Below are positions 20,817 through 32,591 of a DNA stretch of 64,000 nucleotides, in pieces. The notes beneath the pieces were generated by a model. That model saw only the letters and a program-made list of their open reading frames with translations. It ran no database searches and was not told the DNA's origin. This stretch comes from Enterobacter hormaechei subsp. xiangfangensis (GTDB lineage Bacteria; Pseudomonadota; Gammaproteobacteria; Enterobacterales; Enterobacteriaceae): the NCBI RefSeq assembly GCF_001729785.1, contig NZ_CP017183.1, positions 372,001 through 436,000 of the forward strand, read 5' to 3'. Made by a program: the position numbers and the translations under genes. Numbering within the stretch: the stretch's first letter is position 1; each line of letters starts with the position of its first letter.

Positions 20817-22118
20817 TTACAGCACAATGCCGCCGATGATAAAGCCGAGGATCACGCAGAGCGTAATCGCCACCACGCCCGGGATGAGGAACGCGTGGTT
20901 AAACACGTACTTACCAATACGGGTTGAGCCGGTGTCATCCATCTCAACTGCGGCCAGCAGGGTTGGGTAGGTTGGCAGCACGAACAGGGCGGAAACCGCT
21001 GCAAAAGAGGCAATCGCCGTCAGCGGCGTCACGCCCAGCATCAGTGCCGCAGGCATCAGCGCTTTGGTGGTCGCAGCCTGGGAGTACAGCAGCGTCGCGG
21101 CAAAGAACAGCACTACTGCCAGCAGCCACGGATAGTTGTGCAGCAGGTCGCCTGCAACGGTCTGGATATCGCTGATGTGCGCTTTCACAAAGGTATCACC
21201 GAGCCACGCCACGCCCAGCACGCACACGCAGGCGCTCATACCGGATTTGAAGGTGCTGGCGTTCAGCACTTCGCTGGTGTCGATTTTACAGGTGATGCTG
21301 ATCAGCGTCGCGATGGTCAGCATAAACACCACAATGGCTTCGTTACGCGGCAGAACCGGGTTCTGGATCAGACCTACCGTGTCGCTGATGGCGGTCGCGT
21401 AGAACATCACGGCGACGATACCAATCAGAAACAGCAGCACGGAGCGTTTTGCATGCGGCTTCAGCTCGAAGACCTGGCTACCGCGCAGGCTCACTTCACC
21501 TTTTGCCAGACGCTCCTGGTAAACCGGATCGTCTTTCAGCTCGGCACCGAGGAAGTTACACAGCACGGCAGTGATCATTACCGCAATCAGCGTGACCGGA
21601 ATACAGATTGCCAGCAGCGTCAGGTAACTTACGCCCATTGGCTCAAGGATGCCCGCGAAGAAGACCACCGCCGCGGAAATAGGCGAGGCGGTAATCGCAA
21701 TCTGGGAGGCGACCACGGCAATAGAAAGAGGGCGAGACGGGCGAATACCCTGCTCTTTCGCCACTTCGGTGATGACCGGCAGCGTGGAGAAGGCAGTATG
21801 GCCAGTACCGGCGAGAATGGTCATAAACCAGGTCACCAGCGGGGCAAGGAAGGTGATGTATTTCGGATGGCGACGCAGCATACGCTCCGCCAGGCTCACC
21901 AGGTAGTCCATACCGCCAGCGACCTGCATGGCCGCGATAGCAGCAATAACCGCCATGATGATTTCGATAACGTCAAAAGGGATTGCGCCGGGTTTAATCT
22001 GAAAGATCAGGGTAAGTACAAGCACTCCGAGACCGCCAGCAAAACCGATGCCGATTCCCCCGAGTCGTGCGCCCAAATAAATCGCCAACAGGACGATGAC
22101 GAGTTCTGCTCCAAACAT
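20817..22118 (-). CDS. dcuA: Anaerobic C4-dicarboxylate transporter DcuA
   Basis: A 433-residue inner-membrane carrier that exchanges fumarate, malate, aspartate and succinate. The DcuA/DcuB-family sequence starts MFGAELVIVLLAIYLGARLGGIGIGFAGGLGVL and has about ten membrane segments with the conserved ITASPISAAVV and LPTYPTLLAAV motifs. It resembles DcuA more than DcuB. It lies 116 bases downstream of aspA, which makes or uses the same substrates; a hairpin between them probably lowers read-through rather than separating them fully. With FrdABCD it serves fumarate respiration. Confidence 0.94.
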   Translation of the reverse strand: MFGAELVIVLLAIYLGARLGGIGIGFAGGLGVLVLTLIFQIKPGAIPFDVIEIIMAVIAAIAAMQVAGGMDYLVSLAERMLRRHPKYITFLAPLVTWFMTILAGTGHTAFSTLPVITEVAKEQGIRPSRPLSIAVVASQIAITASPISAAVVFFAGILEPMGVSYLTLLAICIPVTLIAVMITAVLCNFLGAELKDDPVYQERLAKGEVSLRGSQVFELKPHAKRSVLLFLIGIVAVMFYATAISDTVGLIQNPVLPRNEAIVVFMLTIATLISITCKIDTSEVLNASTFKSGMSACVCVLGVAWLGDTFVKAHISDIQTVAGDLLHNYPWLLAVVLFFAATLLYSQAATTKALMPAALMLGVTPLTAIASFAAVSALFVLPTYPTLLAAVEMDDTGSTRIGKYVFNHAFLIPGVVAITLCVILGFIIGGIVL

Positions 22119-22186
22119 AAAGACCTGCCTTGCTCATTAACAAGTTGATATTGAATTGTTGTGTTTTGGTAACGCCCATAAAGAAA

Positions 22187-22214
22187 AAAGGCACGTCACA
22201 AGTGACGTGCCTTT
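22187..22214 (-). terminator. Hairpin between aspA and dcuA
   Basis: Twelve-base stem AAAGGCACGTCA / TGACGTGCCTTT with a four-base loop and a T-run on the minus strand, 20 bases after the aspA stop. In E. coli aspA-dcuA shows both terminated and read-through messages; this is the matching element. Confidence 0.87.
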
Positions 22215-22234
22215 CGGAAGCTTAGCCTGAACGG

Positions 22235-23671
22235 TTACTGTTCGCTTTCATCGGTATATCGTTTCGCTTTATATGCCGGGTGCATCAGGTTCTGGGCGGA
22301 GAAGATATCGTCCAGTTCGGCTTCGGTCAACAATCCTCGCTCGAGAACCACCTCACGTACGCTCTTACCGGTTTCGGCACAAATCTTCCCGACGATATCG
22401 CCGTTGTGGTGGCCGATGAAGGGGTTGAGGTAGGTGACGATGCCGATGGAGTTATAGACGTAGCCTTCACACACTTCTTTATTCGCGGTGATGCCGTTAA
22501 TGCATTTTTCCAGCAGGTTGTAGCAGGCGTTGGTCAGAATATGGATAGATTCAAACATCGCCTGGCCAATCACTGGCTCCATCACGTTCAGCTGGAGCTG
22601 ACCGGCTTCGGAGGCCATGGTGACGGTCGTATCGTTACCAATCACCTTGAAGCAAACCTGGTTCACCACTTCTGGCACCACCGGGTTCACTTTAGCTGGC
22701 ATGATGGATGAACCCGCCTGCAACTCTGGCAGGTTGATTTCATTCAGGCCAGCGCGCGGACCGGAGGAGAGCAGGCGTAGGTCGTTACAGATTTTGGACA
22801 GTTTCACCGCCAGACGTTTCAGGGCGCTGTGCACCATCACATAGGCGCCGCAGTCTGAGGTAGCTTCAATCAGGTCTTCCGCAGGCACAACCGGCAGGTT
22901 GGACACTTCAGCCAGCTTCTGTACCGCCAGTTGCTGATAGCCATCTGGCGTGTTCAGGCGTGTACCGATGGCGGTTGCGCCCAGGTTCACTTCCAGCAGC
23001 AGTTCGGACGTACGCAGCAGGTTTTTCGTCTCTTCGTTCAGCAGCACGTTAAACGCGTGGAATTCCTGTCCGAGGGTCATTGGCACCGCGTCCTGCAACT
23101 GGGTACGGCCCATTTTCAGGATGTCCTGGAACTCAACGGCTTTACGCTGGAAGCCATCGCCCAGCTGATTAATCGCGTCGACCAGTTTGACGACAGAGGC
23201 ATACACCGCGATGCGAAAGCCGGTTGGGTAGGCGTCGTTGGTGGATTGACATTTGTTAACGTGGTCGTTCGGGTTCAGGTACTGGTATTCACCTTTCTGA
23301 TGACCCATCAGCTCCAGGCCGATGTTTGCCAGCACTTCGTTGGTGTTCATGTTGACAGAGGTGCCCGCGCCGCCCTGATAGACGTCGACCGGGAACTGAT
23401 CCATGCATTTGCCGTTGTTCAGCACTTCATCGCACGCGGCGATAATCGCATTTGCAGCGCTTTTAGGAATGGTTTGCAGCTCTTTGTTCGCCAGAGCCGC
23501 GGCTTTTTTTACCATCACCATGCCACGCACAAATTCAGGGATGTCGCTGATTTTGCTGTTGCTGATGTAGAAGTTTTCAATCGCTCTCAGAGTGTGAACA
23601 CCATAGTAGGCATCCGCTGGAACTTCCCTGGTACCCAACAAATCTTCTTCGATACGAATGTTGTTTAACAT
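22235..23671 (-). CDS. aspA: Aspartate ammonia-lyase AspA
   Basis: Converts L-aspartate to fumarate and ammonia, feeding fumarate to FrdABCD under anaerobiosis. The fumarase/aspartase signature [11 protein letters not shown] (around residue 320) is intact, as is the [10 protein letters not shown] region. The frame is open 14 codons upstream, but the ATG at 23671 begins [17 protein letters not shown] and gives the standard 478 residues. It is first in the aspA-dcuA pair. A CRP box lies about 190 bases upstream. Confidence 0.97.
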   Translation of the reverse strand: MLNNIRIEEDLLGTREVPADAYYGVHTLRAIENFYISNSKISDIPEFVRGMVMVKKAAALANKELQTIPKSAANAIIAACDEVLNNGKCMDQFPVDVYQGGAGTSVNMNTNEVLANIGLELMGHQKGEYQYLNPNDHVNKCQSTNDAYPTGFRIAVYASVVKLVDAINQLGDGFQRKAVEFQDILKMGRTQLQDAVPMTLGQEFHAFNVLLNEETKNLLRTSELLLEVNLGATAIGTRLNTPDGYQQLAVQKLAEVSNLPVVPAEDLIEATSDCGAYVMVHSALKRLAVKLSKICNDLRLLSSGPRAGLNEINLPELQAGSSIMPAKVNPVVPEVVNQVCFKVIGNDTTVTMASEAGQLQLNVMEPVIGQAMFESIHILTNACYNLLEKCINGITANKEVCEGYVYNSIGIVTYLNPFIGHHNGDIVGKICAETGKSVREVVLERGLLTEAELDDIFSAQNLMHPAYKAKRYTDESEQ

Positions 23672-23857
23672 GTGAACCTTCTTTTCAAGCTGCCGATGGA
23701 TTGTACTAAACACACAGTATATATGTGGTTTTGAATATTTTATGACCGACGATTATTCCCTCAATCGGCCAGATGTTCGAGATCATATGCTGATGATAGC
23801 GAATTGCCGTAAGCTGGATCACTTATTATCGACCCGATTTCATGATAATTATTAATC

Positions 23858-23873
23858 TGTGAAATATGTCACC
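23858..23873. promoter_or_regulatory. CRP box between aspA and fxsA
   Basis: TGTGA, six bases, TCACC: nine of ten consensus bases. CRP activation of aspA is established in E. coli. The remainder of the 335-base gap between aspA and fxsA is AT-rich and must hold both promoters; no convincing FNR site was found in it. Confidence 0.65.
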
Positions 23874-24006
23874 GCTTTAATATTTCCAGAAAAAATATCC
23901 GTGCAAACCGATTGAAATTTGGCTAACCGTCGCCATCTCTTATCTACGCGCTTCGCGAACACATTCAGTCAGGGGCCAGAAGGCACCTGCCATACAGGAG
24001 ATGCCA

Positions 24007-24471
24007 GTGCGCTGGATACCATTTATTGCTTTCTTTCTTTATGTTTACATTGAAATTTCGATTTTCATCCAGGTTGCCCATGTGCTGGGCGTCCTGCTGA
24101 CTCTGATTCTGGTGATCTTCACCTCCGTCATCGGCATGTCGCTGGTGCGCAATCAGGGTTTCAAAAATTTCCTGTTAATGCAGCAGAAGATGGCCGCAGG
24201 CGAAAGCCCGGCCGCCGAGATGATCAAAAGCGTGTCGCTGATTATTGCTGGTTTGCTGCTGATCCTGCCGGGCTTCTTTACAGACTTCCTCGGCCTGCTG
24301 TTGCTGTTGCCGCCGGTGCAGAAGCACCTGACCATGAAGCTGCTGCCGCATCTGCGTTTCAGCCGTATGCCAGGCGGTGGTTTCAGCACCGGCCCGGGGG
24401 ATACCTTTGAAGGGGAATACCAGCGTAAGGATGAGCAGCGCGACCGGTTAGATCATAAAGACGATCGGTGA
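24007..24471 (+). CDS. fxsA: Membrane protein FxsA
   Basis: A 154-residue inner-membrane protein of the FxsA family. Overproduction in E. coli relieves exclusion of phage T7 by the F plasmid; the normal function is unknown. It has three or four hydrophobic segments (WIPFIAFFLYVYIEISIFI, VLLTLILVIFTSVIGM, SLIIAGLLLILPGFFTDFLGLLLLLPP) and a charged C-terminal tail. A possible ATG at 24001 touches the AGGAG Shine-Dalgarno, whereas the GTG at 24007 has six-base spacing and aligns with the E. coli start, so the GTG is chosen. Confidence 0.92.
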   Translation: MRWIPFIAFFLYVYIEISIFIQVAHVLGVLLTLILVIFTSVIGMSLVRNQGFKNFLLMQQKMAAGESPAAEMIKSVSLIIAGLLLILPGFFTDFLGLLLLLPPVQKHLTMKLLPHLRFSRMPGGGFSTGPGDTFEGEYQRKDEQRDRLDHKDDR

Positions 24472-24478
24472 GTTTCTG

Positions 24479-24503
24479 GCCCGGTGGCGCTCGCTCACCG
24501 GGC
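24479..24503. repeat. REP-like palindrome at the fxsA/yjeH junction
   Basis: GCCCGGTGGCGCTCGCTCACCGGGCC, seven bases after fxsA and running over the stop codon of yjeH, so the last codons of yjeH are REP-derived. It is placed to act as a shared 3' end for both convergent genes. Confidence 0.65.
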
Positions 24504-25742
24504 CTGCGGAGCTTGTCGCTTCGGTAAAAACACCCACAGCCCCGCCAGCATGACGATGGCGTACACACTCTTCCATCCCACCATCGCCAGCAGCATCAGG
24601 CACAGGACACACCCGACAGCCGCCAGCGCCTTAAAGCGTCCTTTCAGTAGCCGACAGCCCGCCAGCATGCACAGCAGGTAGATCATGATGAAAATACCGT
24701 TGGCGTAGACAATCAGCGCGTCAAGGTTGATGTCGAGGAGATAAATGGCCAGGGAACTCACCACGCAGCAGCCCAGTACGGTATTCAGCGCATTCACCGG
24801 AAGCTGACGCTTTGACAGGCGTGAGAGGGGGCTATCCGGTTTATAAAGTGCCTGAGACCACACCAGCCGGGCGAAGCTCTGAATATAAATGTTGAGGCTG
24901 GCAAAGCAGGCGAGATAGCCAATCACGCAGGCTACCCACAGGGCTTTAACACCAAACAGCTGCACCACGATGCCCGGCAGCGACGCGGCGGCGGCTTTCT
25001 CTTCACTGAACGCGTTGAAGTGCAGCACCAGTACGGTACAGGCCCAGTACACGGTGCCCGCCAGCAGCAGGCCAATCATCAGAGCGCGGGGAAAGTCACG
25101 CTCGGGCTGTTTAAACTCGGATGCCAGATGAGCGAACGCCTCCAGACCGACGAAACACCAGAACATGACGGATAGTGCAGCGAAAAGCTGTGCGTGGTCG
25201 ATGTCGTTAATCGCGGGGAAAGGGATATCCGCCACCGTAATGTCACCCGCAAACCAGATGGCGACGATCAGCGCGACAATTAACACGGCGACCAGCGTTT
25301 GCAGATTGGCGCTGGAACTGGCCCCTCGCGAGCCAACCCACCAGACAATCGCCAGCGTACCGATTTCAGCCAGCAGCAGTTGTTCATCGTGCCAGCCAAA
25401 CAGCGCCTGTCCGAAGCCGGTTGCGATATGCAGGGCTGCCGGAAGGCCAACGGGTATCACCGACAAAAATAGCCAGCCGGTGACACGCTCCATCCGCGGC
25501 CCAAACGCCATGCCGACAAAATGCGCTACGCCGCCTGCGCTCGGGAAGTGCCGCCCGAGTATGGCAAAGACAATCGCCACCGGAAACACCAGCACGATCA
25601 GCACCGGCCATGCCCAAAGACTGTTATTGCCGGCAACCAACGCCGCCAGCGCGGGAACCGCAAATACCCCCGTGCCTAACAAAGACGTTGAGAGTAAGCC
25701 AATGCCCTGCGCCAGCCCCAACTCCTGCCTGAGTCCACTCAT
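24495..25742 (-). CDS. yjeH: L-methionine/branched-chain amino acid exporter YjeH
   Basis: A 415-residue inner-membrane transporter of the APC superfamily; in E. coli YjeH exports methionine, leucine, isoleucine and valine. It has about twelve membrane segments and the APC substrate-site glycines in GIGLLSTSLLGTGVFAVPAL (residues 13-32). It stands alone, transcribed away from groES, with the groE promoter region between them. Confidence 0.92.
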   Translation of the reverse strand: MSGLRQELGLAQGIGLLSTSLLGTGVFAVPALAALVAGNNSLWAWPVLIVLVFPVAIVFAILGRHFPSAGGVAHFVGMAFGPRMERVTGWLFLSVIPVGLPAALHIATGFGQALFGWHDEQLLLAEIGTLAIVWWVGSRGASSSANLQTLVAVLIVALIVAIWFAGDITVADIPFPAINDIDHAQLFAALSVMFWCFVGLEAFAHLASEFKQPERDFPRALMIGLLLAGTVYWACTVLVLHFNAFSEEKAAAASLPGIVVQLFGVKALWVACVIGYLACFASLNIYIQSFARLVWSQALYKPDSPLSRLSKRQLPVNALNTVLGCCVVSSLAIYLLDINLDALIVYANGIFIMIYLLCMLAGCRLLKGRFKALAAVGCVLCLMLLAMVGWKSVYAIVMLAGLWVFLPKRQAPQAR

Positions 25743-25808
25743 TTACCTCGTCCCGCCACCATCAAAAGAGAGTGGATGGTAACACTTTCGCAAATTTTTT
25801 TTCGATTA

Positions 25809-26214
<406 letters not shown>

Positions 26215-26242
26215 TTAACGCACGAAAACTGTACGAATTTGA

Positions 26243-27901
<1,659 letters not shown>

Positions 27902-27930
27902 TCATGCTGTTCTGAACCTCTCAGAACGAG

Positions 27931-27958
27931 CCCCGGGCAGCAATGCCCGGGGTTTTTT
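27931..27958 (+). terminator. groESL terminator
   Basis: Eight-base stem CCCCGGGC / GCCCGGGG with a six-base loop and six T, 29 bases after groL. Confidence 0.93.
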
Positions 27959-27966
27959 ATTATCTT

Positions 27967-29130
27967 CTACTCAAACGTGCCTTTCACGCACACCACGCCT
28001 TCACGCACCATATGGCGGCCTTTCGCCCAGACCTCACGGAGCTTCAGGTCATCCGTCAGCACCAGGAAATCGGCATCGCATCCGGGCGCGATCCGCCCTT
28101 TATGCTCCAGACCGAGAAACTCCGCCACGTTACGCGTAAATGGCAGAAGTGCCTCCTCCAGAGGCAGGTGATACCGGCCGACCAGCTGCTGTAGCGTATC
28201 AAGCAGGGACTCAAAACCCGCCACGCCAATGCCAACAAGATTACCGTTTGCGTCAAAATTCGGCTGGCTGCCGTTGCCATCCGAGCTGAGCGTGAGCCGG
28301 TTAAACGGCACCTGCGCGTCACGGGCCGTCGCGATGGCGGTAGCGGCATCAATGGGCTCACTGATGCTGGTGGTGATGTCGATGTACCCCCCTTCGCGGG
28401 CATAGTCCAGTGCGGCGTGGAACAGTGCCTGGGCGCGGTTGACGTGGGTTGGCAGCAGCTTCGTGCGAGGCACGTCGGCGTTATTCAGGATGTTAAGCAG
28501 TGGCTCCAGCAGTTTAGGGCTGTTGCCGAGGTGAAATACGGATATCCCCGCTTTGGCGCCCAGCAGCCCGCCGACGCGTGACTGGGCGGCCATATTCGCG
28601 AGCTGGTCATCTGCCGGTGCGGAAGAGCGATGGTCAGAAATCGCGCATTTCACGCCAATGATTTTATCAATTAGCGCCACATCCTTTTCGATACTGCCAG
28701 TGATCGTCGGAGAAGGCAGGCCATACGCGCCTGTCAGCATCCATGCGCTGATCCCTTCATGCTCAAGTGCCCGCGTTTTCGCCAGCAGCGACTCGGGATG
28801 GCGGGTCACGCCGTCGGTGCCCAGCAGGCCTACAACGGAGGTGATGCCAGCCGCCACCAGCGCAGACAATCGTACCTCTGGCGTCCGGGTGTGGGGACCG
28901 GCTTCACCGCCGCCGCCAATCAGGTGTACATGCTGATCGATAAACCCCGGGCAAACCACCGCTCCGGCGAGATCGCTTTCAGGGCAGTCTGGCCTCATTG
29001 TGGCGTGGCCAGCTTTTTCGACTGCGACGATTTTTCCTCCGGCAATCAGCAGATCGCAATGCCCAAGATCCTCGGGAGCGTAAAGCTGCGCATTGCGGAA
29101 AAGGTGCGGTTCCAGCACTGAAAAATCCAT
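27967..29130 (-). CDS. iadA: Isoaspartyl dipeptidase IadA
   Basis: Amidohydrolase-superfamily zinc enzyme that splits beta-aspartyl dipeptides left over from degradation of damaged proteins. It is 387 residues long, with the metal ligands His67 and His69 (FIDQHVH), a lysine at 161 placed to be the carbamylated bridging ligand, and the late Asp in LTLSSDGNGS. It is the last gene of the minus-strand set yjiH-yjiG-iadA, with 10 bases between yjiG and iadA. The same trio is together in E. coli K-12 but at about 98 min, not beside groEL. Confidence 0.94.
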   Translation of the reverse strand: MDFSVLEPHLFRNAQLYAPEDLGHCDLLIAGGKIVAVEKAGHATMRPDCPESDLAGAVVCPGFIDQHVHLIGGGGEAGPHTRTPEVRLSALVAAGITSVVGLLGTDGVTRHPESLLAKTRALEHEGISAWMLTGAYGLPSPTITGSIEKDVALIDKIIGVKCAISDHRSSAPADDQLANMAAQSRVGGLLGAKAGISVFHLGNSPKLLEPLLNILNNADVPRTKLLPTHVNRAQALFHAALDYAREGGYIDITTSISEPIDAATAIATARDAQVPFNRLTLSSDGNGSQPNFDANGNLVGIGVAGFESLLDTLQQLVGRYHLPLEEALLPFTRNVAEFLGLEHKGRIAPGCDADFLVLTDDLKLREVWAKGRHMVREGVVCVKGTFE

Positions 29131-29140
29131 TTTTATCTCC

Positions 29141-29602
29141 TCAGAAGAGTAGTTGCATCACCCACATTGAGAGCAGGGCGTTAATGACGCAGACAGCGAT
29201 GATGTGCGGATAATACTTCGGGTTGACGCCTGCGGTGCCAAGGCAACGGCCCGTGTTTTGCACCGGATTACCCATCAGATAGATGGCGGGCAGCAGGATG
29301 GTGGCATCGTGACCGTTGAGCGTGCCGGCAGCGACCAGACTGGCGCAGACCCCCACACCGCCCCCCATGCTCATCACCGAGGCCAGAAGAACCGTTGCCG
29401 CCGCACCCGGAAGTCCCCACAGAGCCATGATGGGCTCGCATACCCTGCCGACAATATCCAGCAGGCCGGTTACCTTGAGCGCCTGAATGATAACAAACGC
29501 CATGACCACGTTCGGCAGCAGGCTGGTGGTGGCGATGGTAAAGCCGCGGCGGGCGCCATCGATAAACAAGTCCATGATATTTTTACGCGACTGGGCGATC
29601 AT
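29141..29602 (-). CDS. yjiG: Membrane protein YjiG (spore-maturation/nucleoside-gate family)
   Basis: A 153-residue inner-membrane protein with a Gate (nucleoside recognition/SpmB-like) domain: LLPNVVMAFVIIQALK, MSMGGGVGVCASL and GNPVQNTGRCLG. Its function is unknown. The ATG at 29602 gives the E. coli length and start (MIAQSRKNIMDLFIDGARRG) and overlaps the yjiH stop, so the two are translationally coupled. YjiG and YjiH look like two halves of one transport unit; the neighbour iadA hints at a peptide or amino acid substrate, but that is inference only. Confidence 0.88.
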   Translation of the reverse strand: MIAQSRKNIMDLFIDGARRGFTIATTSLLPNVVMAFVIIQALKVTGLLDIVGRVCEPIMALWGLPGAAATVLLASVMSMGGGVGVCASLVAAGTLNGHDATILLPAIYLMGNPVQNTGRCLGTAGVNPKYYPHIIAVCVINALLSMWVMQLLF

Positions 29603-30246
29603 TTTTCCTCCTGAGCGCAGCGAACTTCCATGTGGGCGATCCACAGTCGCAGAAAGTTCGCGCCAACAAATTTGAACACCAGAATGACGGCAAGCGGCGT
29701 GATTACCGGGACGGTAATAAAGGTAAAGAGTGCAGCGCCGGAAGAAAAATAGTTGGTAATAATGGCGCTACCGCTGGTCTGGAAGGTGGCGAAAATGGCG
29801 CGCTCATGGTCAGTAATCGCCCCTTCGTTGGTCAACTCTTTGGTCATCCCTGCGGCAGCATCAGTATTTTGCAGGTTGGCGATAAGCGCCAGAGAGCAAA
29901 TGCCCGGCACGCCGAGCAGCGGGCGCAGAATGGGCGTCATAAGCTGTTGTGCGGCGCGCAGCCCGCCCAGCCCCTCGGTAACGGCAATGATCCCGAGCGA
30001 TAAAATGACCGAGGGCGCCAGTTCAAGGGCAAACAAAAACCCATCTTTCGCTCCCGTGCCGCCCTCGCCGCGAAACGTCAGCGCACCGTTCACCGGTCCA
30101 AAGCTGCCGTTCAGGACGGTAAAATCCAGCACGCGCCACCATTCGGTACTTTTGGCGAAAAAACCTGAGAAAAATACGATGGTGAGCACGAACGCCAGAT
30201 AGCCCACCCAGGTTACTTTTTCCTCTCCTGAGGATGATGCACTCAT
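29599..30246 (-). CDS. yjiH: Membrane protein YjiH (nucleoside-gate family)
   Basis: A 215-residue inner-membrane protein with the partner Gate domain of YjiG; conserved stretches are VGYLAFVLTIVFFSGFF, LELAPSVILSLGIIAVTEGLG and ANLQNTDAAAGMTKELTNEG. It is slightly shorter at the N terminus than the E. coli protein. It is first in the yjiH-yjiG-iadA operon, preceded by a GGGGG Shine-Dalgarno. The upstream gap to yjeI (30247-30479) is AT-rich and holds the divergent promoters; no operator was recognised there. Confidence 0.87.
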   Translation of the reverse strand: MSASSSGEEKVTWVGYLAFVLTIVFFSGFFAKSTEWWRVLDFTVLNGSFGPVNGALTFRGEGGTGAKDGFLFALELAPSVILSLGIIAVTEGLGGLRAAQQLMTPILRPLLGVPGICSLALIANLQNTDAAAGMTKELTNEGAITDHERAIFATFQTSGSAIITNYFSSGAALFTFITVPVITPLAVILVFKFVGANFLRLWIAHMEVRCAQEEK

Positions 30247-30479
30247 GAAACCCCCTTTTTTGAGTCGCGTACAAAAGTTGTACGTCGCATCACTAAAAAC
30301 GATCGGGGGCTAAAACACGATATCCCAAAGGTTATTATCAGAATTCATTTAAGATGTCGGAGGAGTGCCAGCGGAATCTGGCTCGCAGAAATGCTCAGCA
30401 TTTTTCTTTTGGTCATCTTTTTAGTATAAGGTTTACACGCGGACAACTACTGTCCAGCTTATTGAAAACGAGGAATAAC

Positions 30480-30833
30480 ATGCGCATAAAAGTCTGTGCA
30501 GGGATTGTAGGTGCAGCATTGCTGCTGGCGGGTTGTAGCACCAGCAATGAGCTGACGGCAGCGGGCCAGAGCGTTCGCTTTGTGGAAGATAAGCCGGGCA
30601 GCGAATGCCAGCTGTTAGGCACCGCCACTGGCGAGCAAAGCAACTGGATGTCGGGGCAGCACGGCGAAGAGGGCGGCTCTATGCGCGGTGCGGCCAATGC
30701 CCTGCGTAATCAGGCTGCGGCAATGGGCGGCAACGTGATTTACGGGGTGAGCAGCCCGACGCAGGGGATGCTGTCCAGCTTTGTGCCAACCGCCAGCCAG
30801 ATGAACGGCCAGGTCTATAAGTGCCCGAACTGA
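30480..30833 (+). CDS. yjeI: Lipoprotein YjeI (DUF4156)
   Basis: A 117-residue predicted lipoprotein: the signal sequence MRIKVCAGIVGAALLLAGCS has a lipobox with Cys19, followed by a DUF4156 domain. The residue after the cysteine is Ser, so outer-membrane sorting is expected. Its function is unknown. The frame is open 42 codons upstream, but GAGGAATAAC places the ribosome at the ATG at 30480. It stands alone before a REP-based terminator. Confidence 0.88.
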   Translation: MRIKVCAGIVGAALLLAGCSTSNELTAAGQSVRFVEDKPGSECQLLGTATGEQSNWMSGQHGEEGGSMRGAANALRNQAAAMGGNVIYGVSSPTQGMLSSFVPTASQMNGQVYKCPN

Positions 30834-30869
30834 TATAACCGTTTGATGGCGCTGCCGCTTTATCTCCAG

Positions 30870-30900
30870 GGCAGGTAAGCGTAGCGCCACCTGCCTTTTT
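30870..30900. terminator. REP-type hairpin between yjeI and epmB
   Basis: GGCAGGT and ACCTGCC arms around a REP-like loop (AAGCGTAGCGCC), followed on the plus strand by five T. It sits between the convergent ends of yjeI and epmB and probably ends yjeI. Confidence 0.7.
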
Positions 30901-31927
30901 ACTGCTGACGCAGCTGCAAATCCAGCGGCGTCTTACTCGGCTCTCCGCCAATCTCACGTGCCAGCTTCGGCACCATATAACCTGAAACCAGCGTTAACAG
31001 CTCGCGCATAATCTTCCGGGCCTCTTCATCTGTCACCATGAAGTGCGCCGCGCCCTGGACGCGATCCAGAACATGCAGGTAATAGGGCATAACGCCCGCA
31101 TCAAATAAGGCATTGCTGAGATCGGCCAGCACGCGGGCGCTGTCGTTCACGCCGCGCAGTAATACGCTCTGGTTGAGCAGCGTCACGCCTGCCTTTCGCA
31201 TACGCGCCATTGCCTCACGAAAGTCCGCGTCAATTTCATTCGCGTGGTTGATATGGTTTACCAGCAGCACCTGCAAACGGGACTGCTCCAGGCGCGTGAC
31301 CAGGGCGTCGGTGATACGCGCCGGGATGACGATCGGTAAACGGCTGTGAATGCGCAGACGCTTAATGTGCGGGATGGTCTCAAGCTGAGTCAGCAGCCAG
31401 TCCAGCTCATGATCTTTTGCCATCAGCGGGTCGCCGCCGGAAAAGATGATTTCATCCAGTTCCGGGTGCGCCGTGATGTAGTCCAGCGCCACCTGCCAGT
31501 TGCGCTTATTGCCCTGGTTTTCGGCGTACGGGAAGTGGCGACGGAAGCAATAGCGGCAATTTACCGCGCAACCGCCCTTAACCAGCAGCAGGGCACGATT
31601 GCGGTATTTATGCAGCAAACCCGGTACGACACTGTTCTGCTCTTGCAGCGGATCGGTGCTGTAGCCGGGGGCGGTAATAAACTCATCCTGAGAGGTAAGC
31701 GTTTGTTTTAATAACGGATCATCAGGATTGCCCTTTTCCATTCGGGCAACAAACGCGCGGGGAACGCGCAGGGCGAAAAGGCGTTTCGCCTCACGACCTG
31801 CACGCAACGCTTCGTGCTGTTCGAGGTCTAAAAGACGCAGCAATTCATCAGGACTGGTGATTACATCGGCAAGTTGCGATAACCAATCTTCTCTGGACGG
31901 GGTGTTTAGGGTTACAATATGCGCCAT
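30899..31927 (-). CDS. epmB: EF-P--(R)-beta-lysine pathway enzyme EpmB (lysine 2,3-aminomutase)
   Basis: Radical-SAM, PLP-dependent aminomutase that makes (R)-beta-lysine, the substrate EpmA attaches to elongation factor P. It is 342 residues long, with the iron-sulfur motif Cys120-x3-Cys124-x2-Cys127 (CAVNCRYC) and the KAM-family segment [11 protein letters not shown]. It is divergent from efp, with 40 bases between the starts, so modifier and target are regulated together. All three genes of the pathway (epmB, efp, epmA) are in this window. Confidence 0.96.
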   Translation of the reverse strand: MAHIVTLNTPSREDWLSQLADVITSPDELLRLLDLEQHEALRAGREAKRLFALRVPRAFVARMEKGNPDDPLLKQTLTSQDEFITAPGYSTDPLQEQNSVVPGLLHKYRNRALLLVKGGCAVNCRYCFRRHFPYAENQGNKRNWQVALDYITAHPELDEIIFSGGDPLMAKDHELDWLLTQLETIPHIKRLRIHSRLPIVIPARITDALVTRLEQSRLQVLLVNHINHANEIDADFREAMARMRKAGVTLLNQSVLLRGVNDSARVLADLSNALFDAGVMPYYLHVLDRVQGAAHFMVTDEEARKIMRELLTLVSGYMVPKLAREIGGEPSKTPLDLQLRQQ

Positions 31928-31967
31928 TTTGTGGCTTAGCTACCAGTTAACAAATTTAGAGGGCCTT

Positions 31968-32534
31968 ATGGCAACGTACTATAGCAACGATTTTCGTGCT
32001 GGTCTTAAAATCATGATGGACGGCGAACCGTACGCGGTTGAAGCCAGCGAATTCGTTAAACCAGGTAAAGGCCAGGCATTCGCACGCGTAAAGCTGCGTC
32101 GCCTGCTGACCGGTACCCGTGTTGAGAAAACCTTCAAATCTACTGACTCCGCTGAAGGCGCTGATGTTGTCGATATGAACCTGACTTACCTGTACAACGA
32201 CGGTGAGTTCTGGCACTTCATGAACAACGAAACCTTCGAGCAGCTGTCTGCGGACGCAAAAGCGATTGGTGACAACGCCAAGTGGCTGCTGGATCAGGCT
32301 GAGTGCATCGTGACCCTGTGGAACGGTCAGCCTATCGCGGTTACGCCTCCGAACTTCGTTGAGCTGGAAATCGTTGAAACCGATCCAGGTCTGAAAGGTG
32401 ATACCGCAGGTACTGGCGGCAAGCCTGCCACTCTGTCTACCGGCGCTGTGGTGAAAGTGCCACTGTTCGTACAGATCGGTGAAGTGATCAAAGTGGATAC
32501 CCGCTCCGGCGAATACGTATCCCGCGTGAAGTAA
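31968..32534 (+). CDS. efp: Elongation factor P
   Basis: Translation factor that relieves ribosomes stalled at polyproline stretches. It has 188 residues in three beta-barrel domains. The loop [10 protein letters not shown] carries Lys34, the residue that EpmA beta-lysylates. The frame is open upstream into epmB antisense, but the ATG at 31968 gives the invariant start [17 protein letters not shown]-rich hairpin follows the stop. Confidence 0.98.
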   Translation: MATYYSNDFRAGLKIMMDGEPYAVEASEFVKPGKGQAFARVKLRRLLTGTRVEKTFKSTDSAEGADVVDMNLTYLYNDGEFWHFMNNETFEQLSADAKAIGDNAKWLLDQAECIVTLWNGQPIAVTPPNFVELEIVETDPGLKGDTAGTGGKPATLSTGAVVKVPLFVQIGEVIKVDTRSGEYVSRVK

Positions 32535-32550
32535 TTTACGTCATGATGTA

Positions 32551-32572
32551 AGGCGCAGCGCCCGCTGCGCCT
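32551..32572 (+). terminator. Hairpin after efp
   Basis: The arms AGGCGCAGCG and CGCTGCGCCT are fully complementary with almost no loop, so the top pairs must open; the T-tract after it is weak (GATTTTG). It separates efp from ecnA. Confidence 0.7.
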
Positions 32573-32591
32573 GATTTTGCAGGCAGGGAAG

